Shown here: in pieces, positions 55,112-64,000 of the stretch
How positions within the stretch are numbered: position 1 is the stretch's first letter
How the letters are laid out: every line of letters starts with the position of its first letter
NCBI RefSeq assembly: GCF_042186555.1
Contig: NC_133327.1
Coordinates: 49,010,939-49,074,938 of the forward strand
Length of the DNA stretch: 64,000 nucleotides
Source of the DNA: Aquarana catesbeiana
Taxonomy: Eukaryota; Chordata; Amphibia; Anura; Ranidae
Reading direction: 5' to 3'
The notes under the pieces: model-generated
What the model was told of the DNA's origin: nothing
What the model saw: the letters and a program-made list of their open reading frames with translations, nothing else
Databases searched by the model: none
Made by a program: the position numbers and the translations under genes

Positions 55112-56024
55112 TCACATCATAATCCAAAAAAAAAAATGCTTCTACAGCGATGCACTGAACAATGTTCAATGAGTCTAGAGTTTTCCATCTCCACTACAGA
55201 AGGGATAGATGGTGAGCAGAGGAAGGGAGGGCCCTCCTCCATGTAGACTCCTCATTCTAACAGTCCCTTTTTGTACAGCCAGCACATCCCTTCTATACAA
55301 ATATAGTATTATTAAATGCAAATAAAAACACAAGTGACATCTGTGCAATTAAGACTGATTTAAAGCACTTGACTTTCCCTCTCCTTGATCTACATGGAAA
55401 TCCCACATACAGCCGAGAGACTAACGTTATTCAGCTGGTGTCAGGTGGGGTGGTCATCTTAGCCCCAGAAGTATTTCCTCTTTCTTTGCTTTGCTGTCTT
55501 TCTAAGACAATCTATCCTTTGAACTCTGCTTCCCTTCCTGGTGTGTTTGAAGCTGCTGTCTCGCGGCACTTTTTTGCTTGTGCCGAGGTACATACCTTAT
55601 ATCCAGCAGTCTGCTTGCCTGTTACTGCTCAAATGTTTGCAGCATATGAATCCTGTACCGTTTTATTACCAGTGATCAGAGAGGGGCTGTTCATGGGACA
55701 TAATAAAGAACTTCACTAAACTCTATATTGGCATCAAAATTGGCCTTATTCTATAAACTTATCTTACTTTAGTCTTGGAAAAACTGCCTTTTCTTTGGGG
55801 AAAATAATTAGGGAGAGGTTTACCGACTTGGCCGCCCAACAAGACAATAGAAAACAGGGGTAGTTATACGTTTAATGAGACAGGTTTACATTTAGAAATC
55901 TTCCTACTCTGAAGCAGTCACTGCTGCCAAACATGCTGACAAGGCTTGTGCTTGTAATTCACACTGGAAAAAATACAATTTTAGGCCCACTTCACTTCCA
56001 GTTGGTTCAAATTGTTGTCAGTCA
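55112..56024. other. Unassigned non-coding stretch
   Basis: No gene. The part just before 56024 (AATTCACACTGG...TTGGTTCAAATTG) leads into a hammerhead-like motif and may be Penelope-derived. Confidence 0.3.
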
Positions 56025-56070
56025 AGCCCTAATGAAGGGGGTGCTCTTGGACCCCCGAAATACGTTGGCT
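56025..56070 (+). ncRNA. Hammerhead ribozyme-like motif
   Basis: Stem I AGCC (56025-56028) pairs with GGCT (56067-56070). The core box is CTAATGA (56029-56035), one base from CUGANGA. Stem II GGGGG pairs with CCCCC (to 56056). GAAA at 56057-56060, triplet GTT at 56064-56066. Both stems are perfect. Confidence 0.58.
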
Positions 56071-56159
56071 ACTTTTTGGATTGTACCAATGACTTTTATT
56101 GGAATAAAGTTGTAACTGGACCTCTTAGAAGTGGTGAGGTGTGGTGCATTACATTCAAT

Positions 56160-57402
56160 TTTTGTTACATTGCCCTGGCCAATATGGCCTAACATGTACA
56201 AAGCCAATATGACCTAACATGAACCTGGCCAACATCACCTAACATGAACATGGCCAATATGACCTAACATGAATCTGGCCAATATGACCCAATATGAATC
56301 TGGCCAATATGGCCTAACATGAACCTGGCCAATATGACCTAACATGAACCTGGCCAATATGACCTAATGTGAACCTGGCCAACATCACCTAACATAAACA
56401 TGGCCAATATGACCTAACATGAACATTGGCATTATTGCCTAACATGAAACTGGCCAATATGACCTAACATGAATCTGGCCAATATGACCCAACATGAATC
56501 TGGCCAATATGACCCAACATGAATCTGGCCAATATGGACTAACATGAACCTGGCCAATATCACTTAACATGAACCTGGCCAATATGACCTAACATGAACA
56601 TGGCAAATATGGCCTAACATGAAACTGACCAACATGACCTAACATGAAGCTGGCCAATATAGCCTAACATGAACCTGGCCAATATGACCTAACACGAATC
56701 TTGCCAATATGGCCCAACATTAAAACTGGCCAATATGGCCTAACATGAATCTGGCTAATGTGGCCTAACATGAACCTGACCAATATGACCTAACATGAAC
56801 TTGTCCAATATGGCCTAACATGAACCTGACCAATACGGCCTAACATGAATCTGGCCAATATGGCCCAACATGAATCTGGCTAATATGGCCTAACATGAAC
56901 CTGACCAAAATGACCTAACATGAACCTGACCAATATGGTCTAACATTAAAGTCTCCAATATGACCTAACATGAACCTGGCCAATATGGCCTAACATGAAC
57001 CTGACCAATATGACCTAACATGAACCTGACCAATATGGTCTAACATTAAACTCACCAATATGACCTAACATGAACCTGGCCAATATGGTCTAACATTAAA
57101 CTCACCAATATGACCTAACATGAATCTGGCCAAATGACCTAACATGAACCTGACCAATATGGTCTAACATTAAAGTCTCCAATATGACCTAACATGAACC
57201 TGGCCAATATGGCCTAACATGAACCTGACCAATATGACCTAACATGAACCTGACCAATATGGCCCAACATCAAACTGGCCAATATAGCCCAACATCAAAC
57301 TGGCCAATATGGCCTAACATGAACCTGACCAATATGGCCTAACATGAACCTGGCCAATATGACCTAACATGAATCTGGCCAATATGGCCTAACATGAACC
57401 TC
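56160..57402. repeat. 25-bp satellite, about 50 units
   Basis: Tandem units of AACATGAACCTGGCCAATAT plus GACCT, with common variants GAATCTGG, GGCCT and TTAAACT. Sub-blocks repeat at higher order (for example ACATTAAAGTCTCCAATATG near 56945 and 57170). It stops exactly where the Tc1-like fragment begins. Confidence 0.95.
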
Positions 57403-57750
57403 TGACTTCAACAAGGCATTTTGGTCCACACAACTGCTGTTTACTGGATATTTTCTCTTTTTCGGGCCATTCTCTGTAAATCCTAGTGATGATTGTGCGT
57501 AAAAATCCCAGTAGATCAGTAGGTTTTGAAATACTCAGACCAGCTCGTGTGGTACCAACAACCATACCATGTTCAAAGTCACTTAAATCTCCTTTCTTCC
57601 CTATTCTAATGCTCAGTTTGAAAATCAGCAAGTCATCTTAACCACGTCTAAATGCCTAAATGCATTGAGTTGCTGCCATGTGATTGGCTGATTAGCAATT
57701 TGTGTTACAAAACAATTGAACAGGTGTATCTAATAAAGTGGCTGGTGAAT
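57389..57750 (-). pseudogene. Tc1-like transposase N-terminal fragment (T6)
   Basis: Minus-strand frame with GKKGDLSDFEHGMVVGTTRA, GLSISKPTDLLGF and TIITRIYREWPEKEK, the helix-turn-helix start of a Tc1-like transposase family known from fish and frogs. The terminal part AGGTGTATCTAATAAAGTGG at about 57722 is its usual end. The catalytic domain is missing; the satellite takes its place. Confidence 0.8.
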
Positions 57751-58261
57751 GTCTGTCTGTCCGTCCGTCCGTCCTGAGAAAACAAAGACAAGATGCATTT
57801 GCAGGTCTGTTACCACAAGCTTTTATAGATCCAGATATGATCAAGTCTAATACCTCAAGCTTTATTAGACCTAGATACAAGGATCTTCACATCTGGTGAG
57901 AATCCTGGGGAAAAACATTATCTTCTGTCTGCATATTGGGACTATTTCTTCTGATAGAGACTTTGAATGGATGTTTTAAGTCTTAATAGTGCTGGTTTTG
58001 AGTAGGTATTCCATTGTTGTATCTTGTTTCAGTTGTCCTGAAACAAAAGTGTGAGTAAGTGTTGTCACCCTAGGATAGGAAGTATGTTACTGGCAGGATC
58101 ACCAGATGAAAAAATGGAAATGAAGTTCTGTTTCAGATGCCACTTTATGCATTGATATACTTTCTTAGACCCAGTCTGTTCAGACAGTGTGGTCACCTGC
58201 TAACTTGGTCCATCCACAGGCAGCTTATCTCTATAATATGACACAGAAGTAGAATCCAACA
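57751..58261. other. Unassigned, with short (GTCT/GTCC)n run
   Basis: A short simple repeat at 57750-57775, then CAAGCTTTTATAGATC and CAAGCTTTATTAGACC, near-repeats 45 bp apart. No gene. Confidence 0.35.
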
Positions 58262-59270
58262 CAATTTTTCTTCAAGCTGTATTAAACCCAAAACCAAAAA
58301 TGTCATGTATTTCAGCTTACCAATCATTAGATGTGGTGGCTGCATTCAATTTTCTTTTTAAGACTTTTTCCCTCTGTTTTCACCTGGTGATCTGGGCAGT
58401 AATACATCTCCTGTGTTAGTGGGACACAACTCTGGATGAAGAAGCACAGAAGGGACCTTTGGAAAGCAGCATTGTCAGTCTGGGGGGAGGGGCATATTAG
58501 ATCTACTATCAGATTTAGATACACTTGTGGGCAGATGGAGTCTACTTTCTCCAATGCAGTTGTTACTCAACCGCAGCAGCATCGCAGGGGGAGAGAAAGG
58601 TGTTTCTTCTATGGTTTCCTGGGTCTCTGGAGGAGCTATCCATTTGGATGCTGCCCGCCCCATGTGACTCTGGTGGCCATCTTGGGTCAGGCAGAGGTCA
58701 TTTAAGACCCTAGCTCCTGGGCTTGGTGCACATTTCGTGTGTGGTTCGAGTAGGGACAGGTCACCCATATGACAGGGACAGTCATTAGTGGCAAGGAGAG
58801 TAGGGAAAAGATAGGACATGCCATCCTTCCTGGAAACCTCCCCATCTGGGTATGGACGAATTGCAGTACATAGGATGTTTTCCAGTCCTTTGAAGTGTAA
58901 GAAGACAATCACTTTCCATTACACTCGAGTACTAACACTGACTGAGGGAACGTGGAAGGAATTAGGAGGGTCTAGCTAGGACTGAACTAACTAGCACTAA
59001 AAAGGAGGAGAGGACAGAAGGAAAAAAAAAATCACCAGTAAACAAGTTGTAGTAGACCAAAACTTCCACCAAGTGTCAGCATACTAATGAACAATAATAA
59101 CCTAAAGCAGTTCAATACAACACAGAAAAAGTACATATAAGTAGGACAGAATGAGCTTGAAAATTCTAAGGACTGGTGAGTTGAAATACATGCCATCTTT
59201 GTTCTTGGGTTTAGATATGTTTTAAGCTTATATGAGATTTTAGAAATTGGCTTTATCTTTTCTTTACCAA
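58262..59270 (+). repeat. Family M repeat, long copy
   Basis: Starts GCTGTATTAAACCCAAAACC, then TTTTCACCTGGTGATCTGGGCAG and GTGGGACACAACTC; ends TTAAGCTTATATGAGATTTTAG near 59250. Shared with 35199-35330 and 63480-63960. Non-coding. Confidence 0.65.
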
Positions 59271-60084
59271 TACACAGCATTGACCTAAAGCCCAGTGCAG
59301 GGATGGGCAGCAGATTAGGGTGCAGCTCTATGCTGTCTAGTCATCGTGGGGTTAATTTGCTCAATTCAGTAAATCCAATAGCAGGTGATGAAAGCTTAAA
59401 AAGAAATAAAAAGCGTTATTATGTTGGTGTGTTTAAAGTCATTGTCATGTTTATGTATATCAATATTCCCTGTTAAAGAGCTTTGTATAAGCAGGTGGTT
59501 TTAGGACCTTGCCTGCAGCCATGTCTTTTGAACACTTTCGGAGCCACTGATGTTCCCGCTGCATCTCTGGCAGAATCACTATTTGTAGATGTCTGAGTCC
59601 GCTCTTCATGCACTCTTTTAATCTGTTTGCACACATAGCTGTCTTGCAGCGTGTGACATTTTAGGGCTCTTTCTACAATTCTATTTTTTTTTGTTTTTTT
59701 TTCCGACAAATCTTTTTTTTGCATAGAAAGATAGGTTATGCAGGACTTATACCAGGGCTTAAATCAGAACTCCAGCCAAAAGATTTAAAAAATATATAGC
59801 CCAATAAAAATAAAATTAATTATTTTGCTGCAATATTCACCTTTAATCTAGAGATTCCCCTGTAGTAGTTTTTACTGCCACAAGATGTCCTCAGTTTGAT
59901 GGCCAATATCATTCAACCTACTTTCTCGGAGCTGAAGCTGTCCTGGACCCACCCCCTGCATGTGCCCTGACAGTGAAATGAGAAGCAGCACTGTAATGAG
60001 TTCATAGCTCTGGCATCGTGCTGTCTCCTGCTATCAGCATGCTTCTTCTTTCTCTCACACTCCAGCCCTGCTGTACAGGGCCTG
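59271..60084. other. Unassigned non-coding stretch
   Basis: No gene or element recognised. Confidence 0.3.
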
Positions 60085-60870
60085 CAGGATGTCGACACTG
60101 ATACACATTGGCAGAATGGCACGAGTGGGCAAAAGAGCATACAGGTACGTCTCCTTTAAGATGCGGCATTGTGGGCACGCGTGCCCGCCGCATGCTCTGT
60201 GACCGTGATCGAGGGTCCCGTGGACTTGATGTCTGCCGGGTGCCCACGATCGTGTCATGGAGCGGAAGAATGGGGAGATGCCTCCCTGTCATCGGCCCAC
60301 AGTTAGAATCACTCCCTAGGACACACTTAACCCCTTGATCGCCCCCTAGTGTTTAACCCCTTCCCTGCAAGTGTCATTTACACAGTAATCAGTGCGTTTT
60401 TATAGCACTGATCGCTGTATAAATGACAATGGTCCCAAAATAGTGTCAAAAGTGTCCGCCATAATGTCGCAGTCATGATAAAAAAACGCAGATCGCAAAC
60501 CAATCAATATACGCTTATTGCGATTTTCTTTTTTATCAAAAATATGTCGAAGAATACATATCGGCCTAAACTGAGGAAAAAAATAGTTTTTTTTTATATA
60601 TTTTTGGGGGATATTTATTATAGCAAAAAAGTAAAAATATTGCGTTTTTTTTTTGCTCTTTTTTTTGTTTATAGCGCAAAAAATAAAAAACGCAGAGGTG
60701 ATCAAATACCACCAAAAGAAATCTCTATTTGTGGGGAAAAAAGAACGTCAATTTTGTTTGGGTGCAACATCGCACGACCGCGCAATTGTCAGTTAAAGCG
60801 GCGCAGTGCCGAATCGCAAAAAGTGCTCTGGTCAGGAAGGGGCAAATCCTTCCGGGGCTGAAGTGGTTAA
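60085..60870 (-). mobile_element. Family B element, left-truncated
   Basis: Right end GGGGCTGAAGTGGTTAA at 60870. Contains TTTAACCCCTTCCCTGC, CACAGTAATCAGTGCG, AATATACGCTTATTGCG, AAAGAAATCTCTATTTGTGG and GCGCAATTGTCAGTTAAAGC, the same order as B1. The left end begins inside the element near GGCAGAATGGCAC. Confidence 0.75.
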
Positions 60871-61079
60871 AGAGCTACATTATTTGTGTATTCACTGTTG
60901 CTGGTGAGCCTACTGACAGAGCCGCTCTATGTGTCTTAAATTATCAATCTGGCAAATTAGCCATACAATATAAGGGATGCCGCACCCCAGCAGCTAAGCA
61001 CTTGAGGATAGATGGGAACTGCCTCAGTCTCAGCTCCTCCTTGTCCATGCCACTGACTCGTTTCACCCTGCCACCACTA

Positions 61080-61576
61080 CGAATAAAGTGATTGTAAAGT
61101 CTTGTTTAAAAAAAAAATAACAAACATGTTATACTTACCTCCTTTGTGCAGATGGTTTTGCACAGAGCAGCCCGGATCCTCCTCTTCTCGGGTCCCTCCT
61201 TGCCGCTCCTGGCCCCTCCCTCCTATCGGGTGCCCCCACAGTCAGCAGCTTCCTATGGGGGCACCTGAGCGGAGTCACAGCTTTATGTGTCCATTCAGAC
61301 ACGGAGCCCGGCCCCGGCCCCACCCCTTTTCCCCCCTGATTGTCTGACTGACTTTGATTGACAGCCGTGGGAGCCAATGGCGCCGCTGCTGTGTCTCAGC
61401 CAATCAGGAGGAGTGTCCCGGATGGCTTAGACATTCGTGGACATCACTGGAGAGAGAAGGGGCTCAGGTAAATAATTAGGGGGGTGCTAGGGAGGCTGCT
61501 ACACACAGAAGGTTTTTTATTTTAATGCATAGTATGCATTAAGATAAAAAAACTTCTGCCTTTACAACTCCTTTAA
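61080..61576 (+). mobile_element. Family A element, full copy (A4)
   Basis: Left AAAGTGATTGTAAAGTC, right CTTTACAACTCCTTTAA (TTAA 61573-61576). TATACTTACCTCC and GGGCTCAGGTAAATA near the two ends, GGGAGCCAATGG and CTCAGCCAATCAG boxes, and the ATGCATAGTATGCAT hairpin. Confidence 0.75.
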
Positions 61577-62062
61577 AGTGGTTCTATAGGCTGAAGGTTT
61601 TTTAACTTATGCATGAAGGTAAAAAAAACCTTCCGTGTGCAGCGCCCCTGCCCTCCCAATCCTTACCTGAGCTCCCTCTGATCCAGCGATGGTCACGATA
61701 GCATTGGTTGTCCCAGGACTCTCCATCCTCATCGGCTGAGACAGCAGGGGGAGCCCATTGGCTTCCCCTGCTGTCAATCACAGCCAGTGAGCCAATGAGG
61801 AGAGAGTGGGGGGGGGGCGAGCCGTGGCTCTATGTGTCTTATAGACACATAGAGCATCGGCTCAGGAACAAGCACGCAGCGGTGCCCCCCGGGGAAAGAA
61901 GCTTTCTCTGTTGGTACTGCTCGAGGAGAAAGAGCCAGGAATGTAGGCAGGGTACACGAAAAGAGGATCGGAGCTGCTCTGTGCAAAACCATTACACAGA
62001 GCAGGTAAGTATAACATGTTTGTTATTTAAAAAAAACAAAACAAAGCTATAATACCACTTCA
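61573..62062 (-). mobile_element. Family A element, inverted copy sharing a TTAA (A5)
   Basis: Begins at the TTAA of A4 and runs in the opposite orientation: ATGCATGAAGGTAAAAAAAACC hairpin half, CTTACCTGAGCTCC, GAGCCAATGAGGAG, ending GAGCAGGTAAGTATAACATG and a diverged ACCACTTCAA. A4 and A5 form a head-to-head pair. Confidence 0.72.
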
Positions 62063-62265
62063 AGTCCCAGGATGGGTCAAAACGCGTCAGTGGGTGTGGT
62101 CAAGGATTTGCTGAGGCCGAGGCCCTTTCTATCTATTATGCTGAGCTGCTGGTGTGTGGTGTCCCTATATTGTGTGGTTGAATTATTTATGTCTCTTACG
62201 TCTGCCTGGAATTCAGCTTTAAATCATAACTCTATTTAAAAAAAAAATAACAATAAAAAATACAT

Positions 62266-63351
62266 TTAACCTCTTGCTTACTGGGCACTTAAACCCCCCT
62301 CCTGCCCAGACCAATTTTCAGCTTTCAGCGCTCTCATCCTTTGAATGACAATTGCGCTACACTACATGCTACACTGTACTCAAATGAAATTTTTATCATT
62401 TTTTTCACACAAATGGAGGTTTCTTTGGGTGATATTTAATCTCCACTTGGGTTTTTATTTTTTGCCAAATAAACAAAAAAAGACAGAAATTTTTGAAAAA
62501 AAAACAAAAAACATGTTTCATAGTTTGTTATAAAATTTTGCAAAAGGGTAATTTTTCTCCTTCATTGATATGCACTGATGAGGCTGCACTAATGGGCACT
62601 GATGGGCACAGATAAGGTGACACTGATAGGCACAGATAAGAAGAAGCTGATGGGCACTGATAAGACGGCACTGATGGGCCCTGATTGGGTGGCTCTGATA
62701 GATGGCACTGATGGGTGGCACTGATGGGTGGCACTGATTGGTGGCACTGATAGATGTCACTGATGGGCACTGGTAGGGGGCACTGATGGGCACTGGTAGG
62801 TGGCACTGGAAGGTGGTATTGATAGGCAGCACTGGTAATGACGCACTGATTGGTGATTTGTAGGCGACACTGTGGGCACTGATAGGCGGCACTGTGGGCA
62901 CTGATAGGCGGCACTGTGGGCACTGATGGGTGGTACTGTGGGCACTGGTAGGTGGTGCTGGTGAGCACCAGTAGGTGACGCTGGTGGGCACTGGTAGGTG
63001 AGGCTGGTGGGCACTGGTAGGTGACGCTGGTGACTTTCTATGATCGGGACCAATGTCCCTCTCGCAGCCGCCAGTGAATGGCTTTTTTTTCCTCCTCATG
63101 CTACCAGCGTGAGGAGGAAAAATAGCCGATTACCAGCTCTATTTACATCACTTGATCAGCTGTCATTGGCTGACAGCTGATCACGTGGTAAGGGGTCGGG
63201 ATTGAGTCTCATAGACTCGCTGATCACAGAGCTCGCCGCGTGCCCTACAGGGGGTGCACAGGCTGCTCAAGCACGGGAGGACGTCTAGAGATGCAAATGA
63301 AGTCCACGCTGTAGCCGTCTTTCGGCTACAGCGCGGACGGCAAGTGGTTAA
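62266..63351 (+). mobile_element. Family B element with minisatellite (B6)
   Basis: TTAA 62266-62269, CCTCTTGCTTACTGGGCACT, the minisatellite, CATGCTACCAGCGTGAGG, TCAGCTGTCATTGGCTGACA, and the end GGACGGCAAGTGG TTAA at 63351. A TGTAGCCG..CGGCTACA hairpin lies near the right end. Non-coding. Confidence 0.83.
62560..63030. repeat. 12-bp minisatellite GGCACTGATGGG (in B6)
   Basis: Same unit as in B2 and B4, with GGCACTGTGGGC and GGTGACGCTGG variants to the right. Source of the spurious frames 62518-63099. Confidence 0.9.
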
Positions 63352-63479
63352 AAAATGCTCATTTAGATAAGATAATACCTTAGTTCCAGAGCTTATCCCA
63401 AACAGTAGTTTTATCCGCCACTAAATGTTCTCAGTTCCCACTTTTCGATCCAAAGCTGTCTTAAATTAATTGGCTGGGC

Positions 63480-63960
63480 TTGGAATACTACTGCAATAAA
63501 ATGACCCCAACATTGCTTCCCTTTTTTCTTTTTATCTTTTTCCCTTTATTTTCAGTTGGTGATCCTGCCAGTAACACACTTCCTGTCCTAGGGTGACAAC
63601 ACTCACTCTGCATCTATAAAGGAAGAATAGCAATGTCACCCAAGGTGCCCATAACTGCTATGGCCCAGCTTTCTGATAAGGGACAGCACTGTGCCCGCTC
63701 AGTGTGTGTGTTGCCCCTGCTGCTTATAGATGAACCCATGTGACAGGGTGACAACATGGGAAAGAAATTGAGAGACAGGAAAAGAGCATTGTCACCTGTG
63801 CATGGCAGGATCAAGGCCTCGTGTTCATCGAAGGATTATCAGGTATTATTTAAATGAAATCTTCAGATTGAAAAAAAATGAAAAAAATTTAAATTACATT
63901 TAAAACTACAGAACCTTGATCAAGCTTATATGAGATTTTAGTGGTTGGATTTTCATCTTC
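63480..63960 (+). repeat. Family M repeat, third copy
   Basis: TTTATTTTCAGTTGGTGATCC, CCAGTAACACACTTCCTGTC and AAGCTTATATGAGATTTTAG match 58370-59250. The internal part is diverged. Confidence 0.6.
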
Positions 63961-63961
63961 T

Positions 63962-64000
63962 TTAACCACTTGTCCTCTGGAAGAATTACCCCCATTATGA
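63962..64000 (+). repeat. Family B element, start only (window edge)
   Basis: TTAACCACTTGTCCTCTGG at the last 39 bases is the left end of another B copy. Confidence 0.6.

Noticed and set aside
56160..57402. CRISPR array
   Set aside because: The 25-bp units are contiguous with no unique spacers, and the genome is vertebrate.
62066..62100. AAAACGCGTCAG as another hammerhead
   Set aside because: No CUGANGA-like box and no stem II; only the common ACGCGTC tail is present.

Overview
This window looks like intergenic or deep intronic DNA from a large amphibian genome, most likely a ranid (true) frog. I infer this from Neptune-like Penelope retroelements, several Tc1-like transposons, Harbinger-like and hAT-like non-autonomous elements, and the TTAACCACTT...AAGTGGTTAA repeats I know from Rana/Lithobates sequence. 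I could support no intact host gene, rRNA, tRNA or CRISPR array. Most open frames here are chance frames inside tandem repeats or palindromes. The real coding traces are all decayed transposon genes.

Layout. 1-2945: a broken Penelope-like element (PLE) on the minus strand, interrupted by an 852-bp insertion with a 13-bp target duplication. 3.4-6.5 kb: a hammerhead-like motif, a SINE and small repeats. 6830-10860: a Tc1-like transposon hit twice, 18 bp apart, by TAA-duplicating elements D1 and D2; D1 carries a 1.44-kb palindrome with a central promoter. 12.2-12.8 kb: a PLE endonuclease (GIY-YIG region) remnant. 13-16.2 kb: a family B element, a Tc1 relic and small repeats. 16.25-21.25 kb: a LINE tail split by a composite that itself holds the hAT-like element E1. 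21.95-23.12 kb: an L1/Tx1-like ORF2 fragment. 24.7-25.8 kb: a short Tc1 element between microsatellites. 26.7-27.6 kb: an LTR-like sequence. 27.8-30.4 kb: a long palindromic PLE-type element holding a second PLE-type insertion with a 14-bp target duplication. 30.6-32.3 kb: hAT-like E2. 33.1-34.4 kb: a truncated Tc1. 36.5-37.45 kb: hAT-like J with a perfect 8-bp duplication. 37.7-39.9 kb: D3, a second palindrome element. 42.5-55.1 kb: nested family B elements, many carrying a GGCACTGAT minisatellite. 56.2-57.4 kb: a 25-bp satellite abutting a Tc1 N-terminus. 58-64 kb: more B, A and M copies.

Family letters are mine. A, B, H and L end in TTAA; D duplicates TAA and C duplicates TTA; N duplicates TA; E, J, G and O are hAT-like; F and M are other recurring repeats. 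Insertion order can be read at many points because the interrupted host repeat resumes on the other side. The recurring theme of most interest is a scatter of hammerhead-ribozyme-like cores, with matching stems I and II, in the PLE-type inverted repeats. A second theme is promoter and splice-donor sequence carried inside non-autonomous elements.
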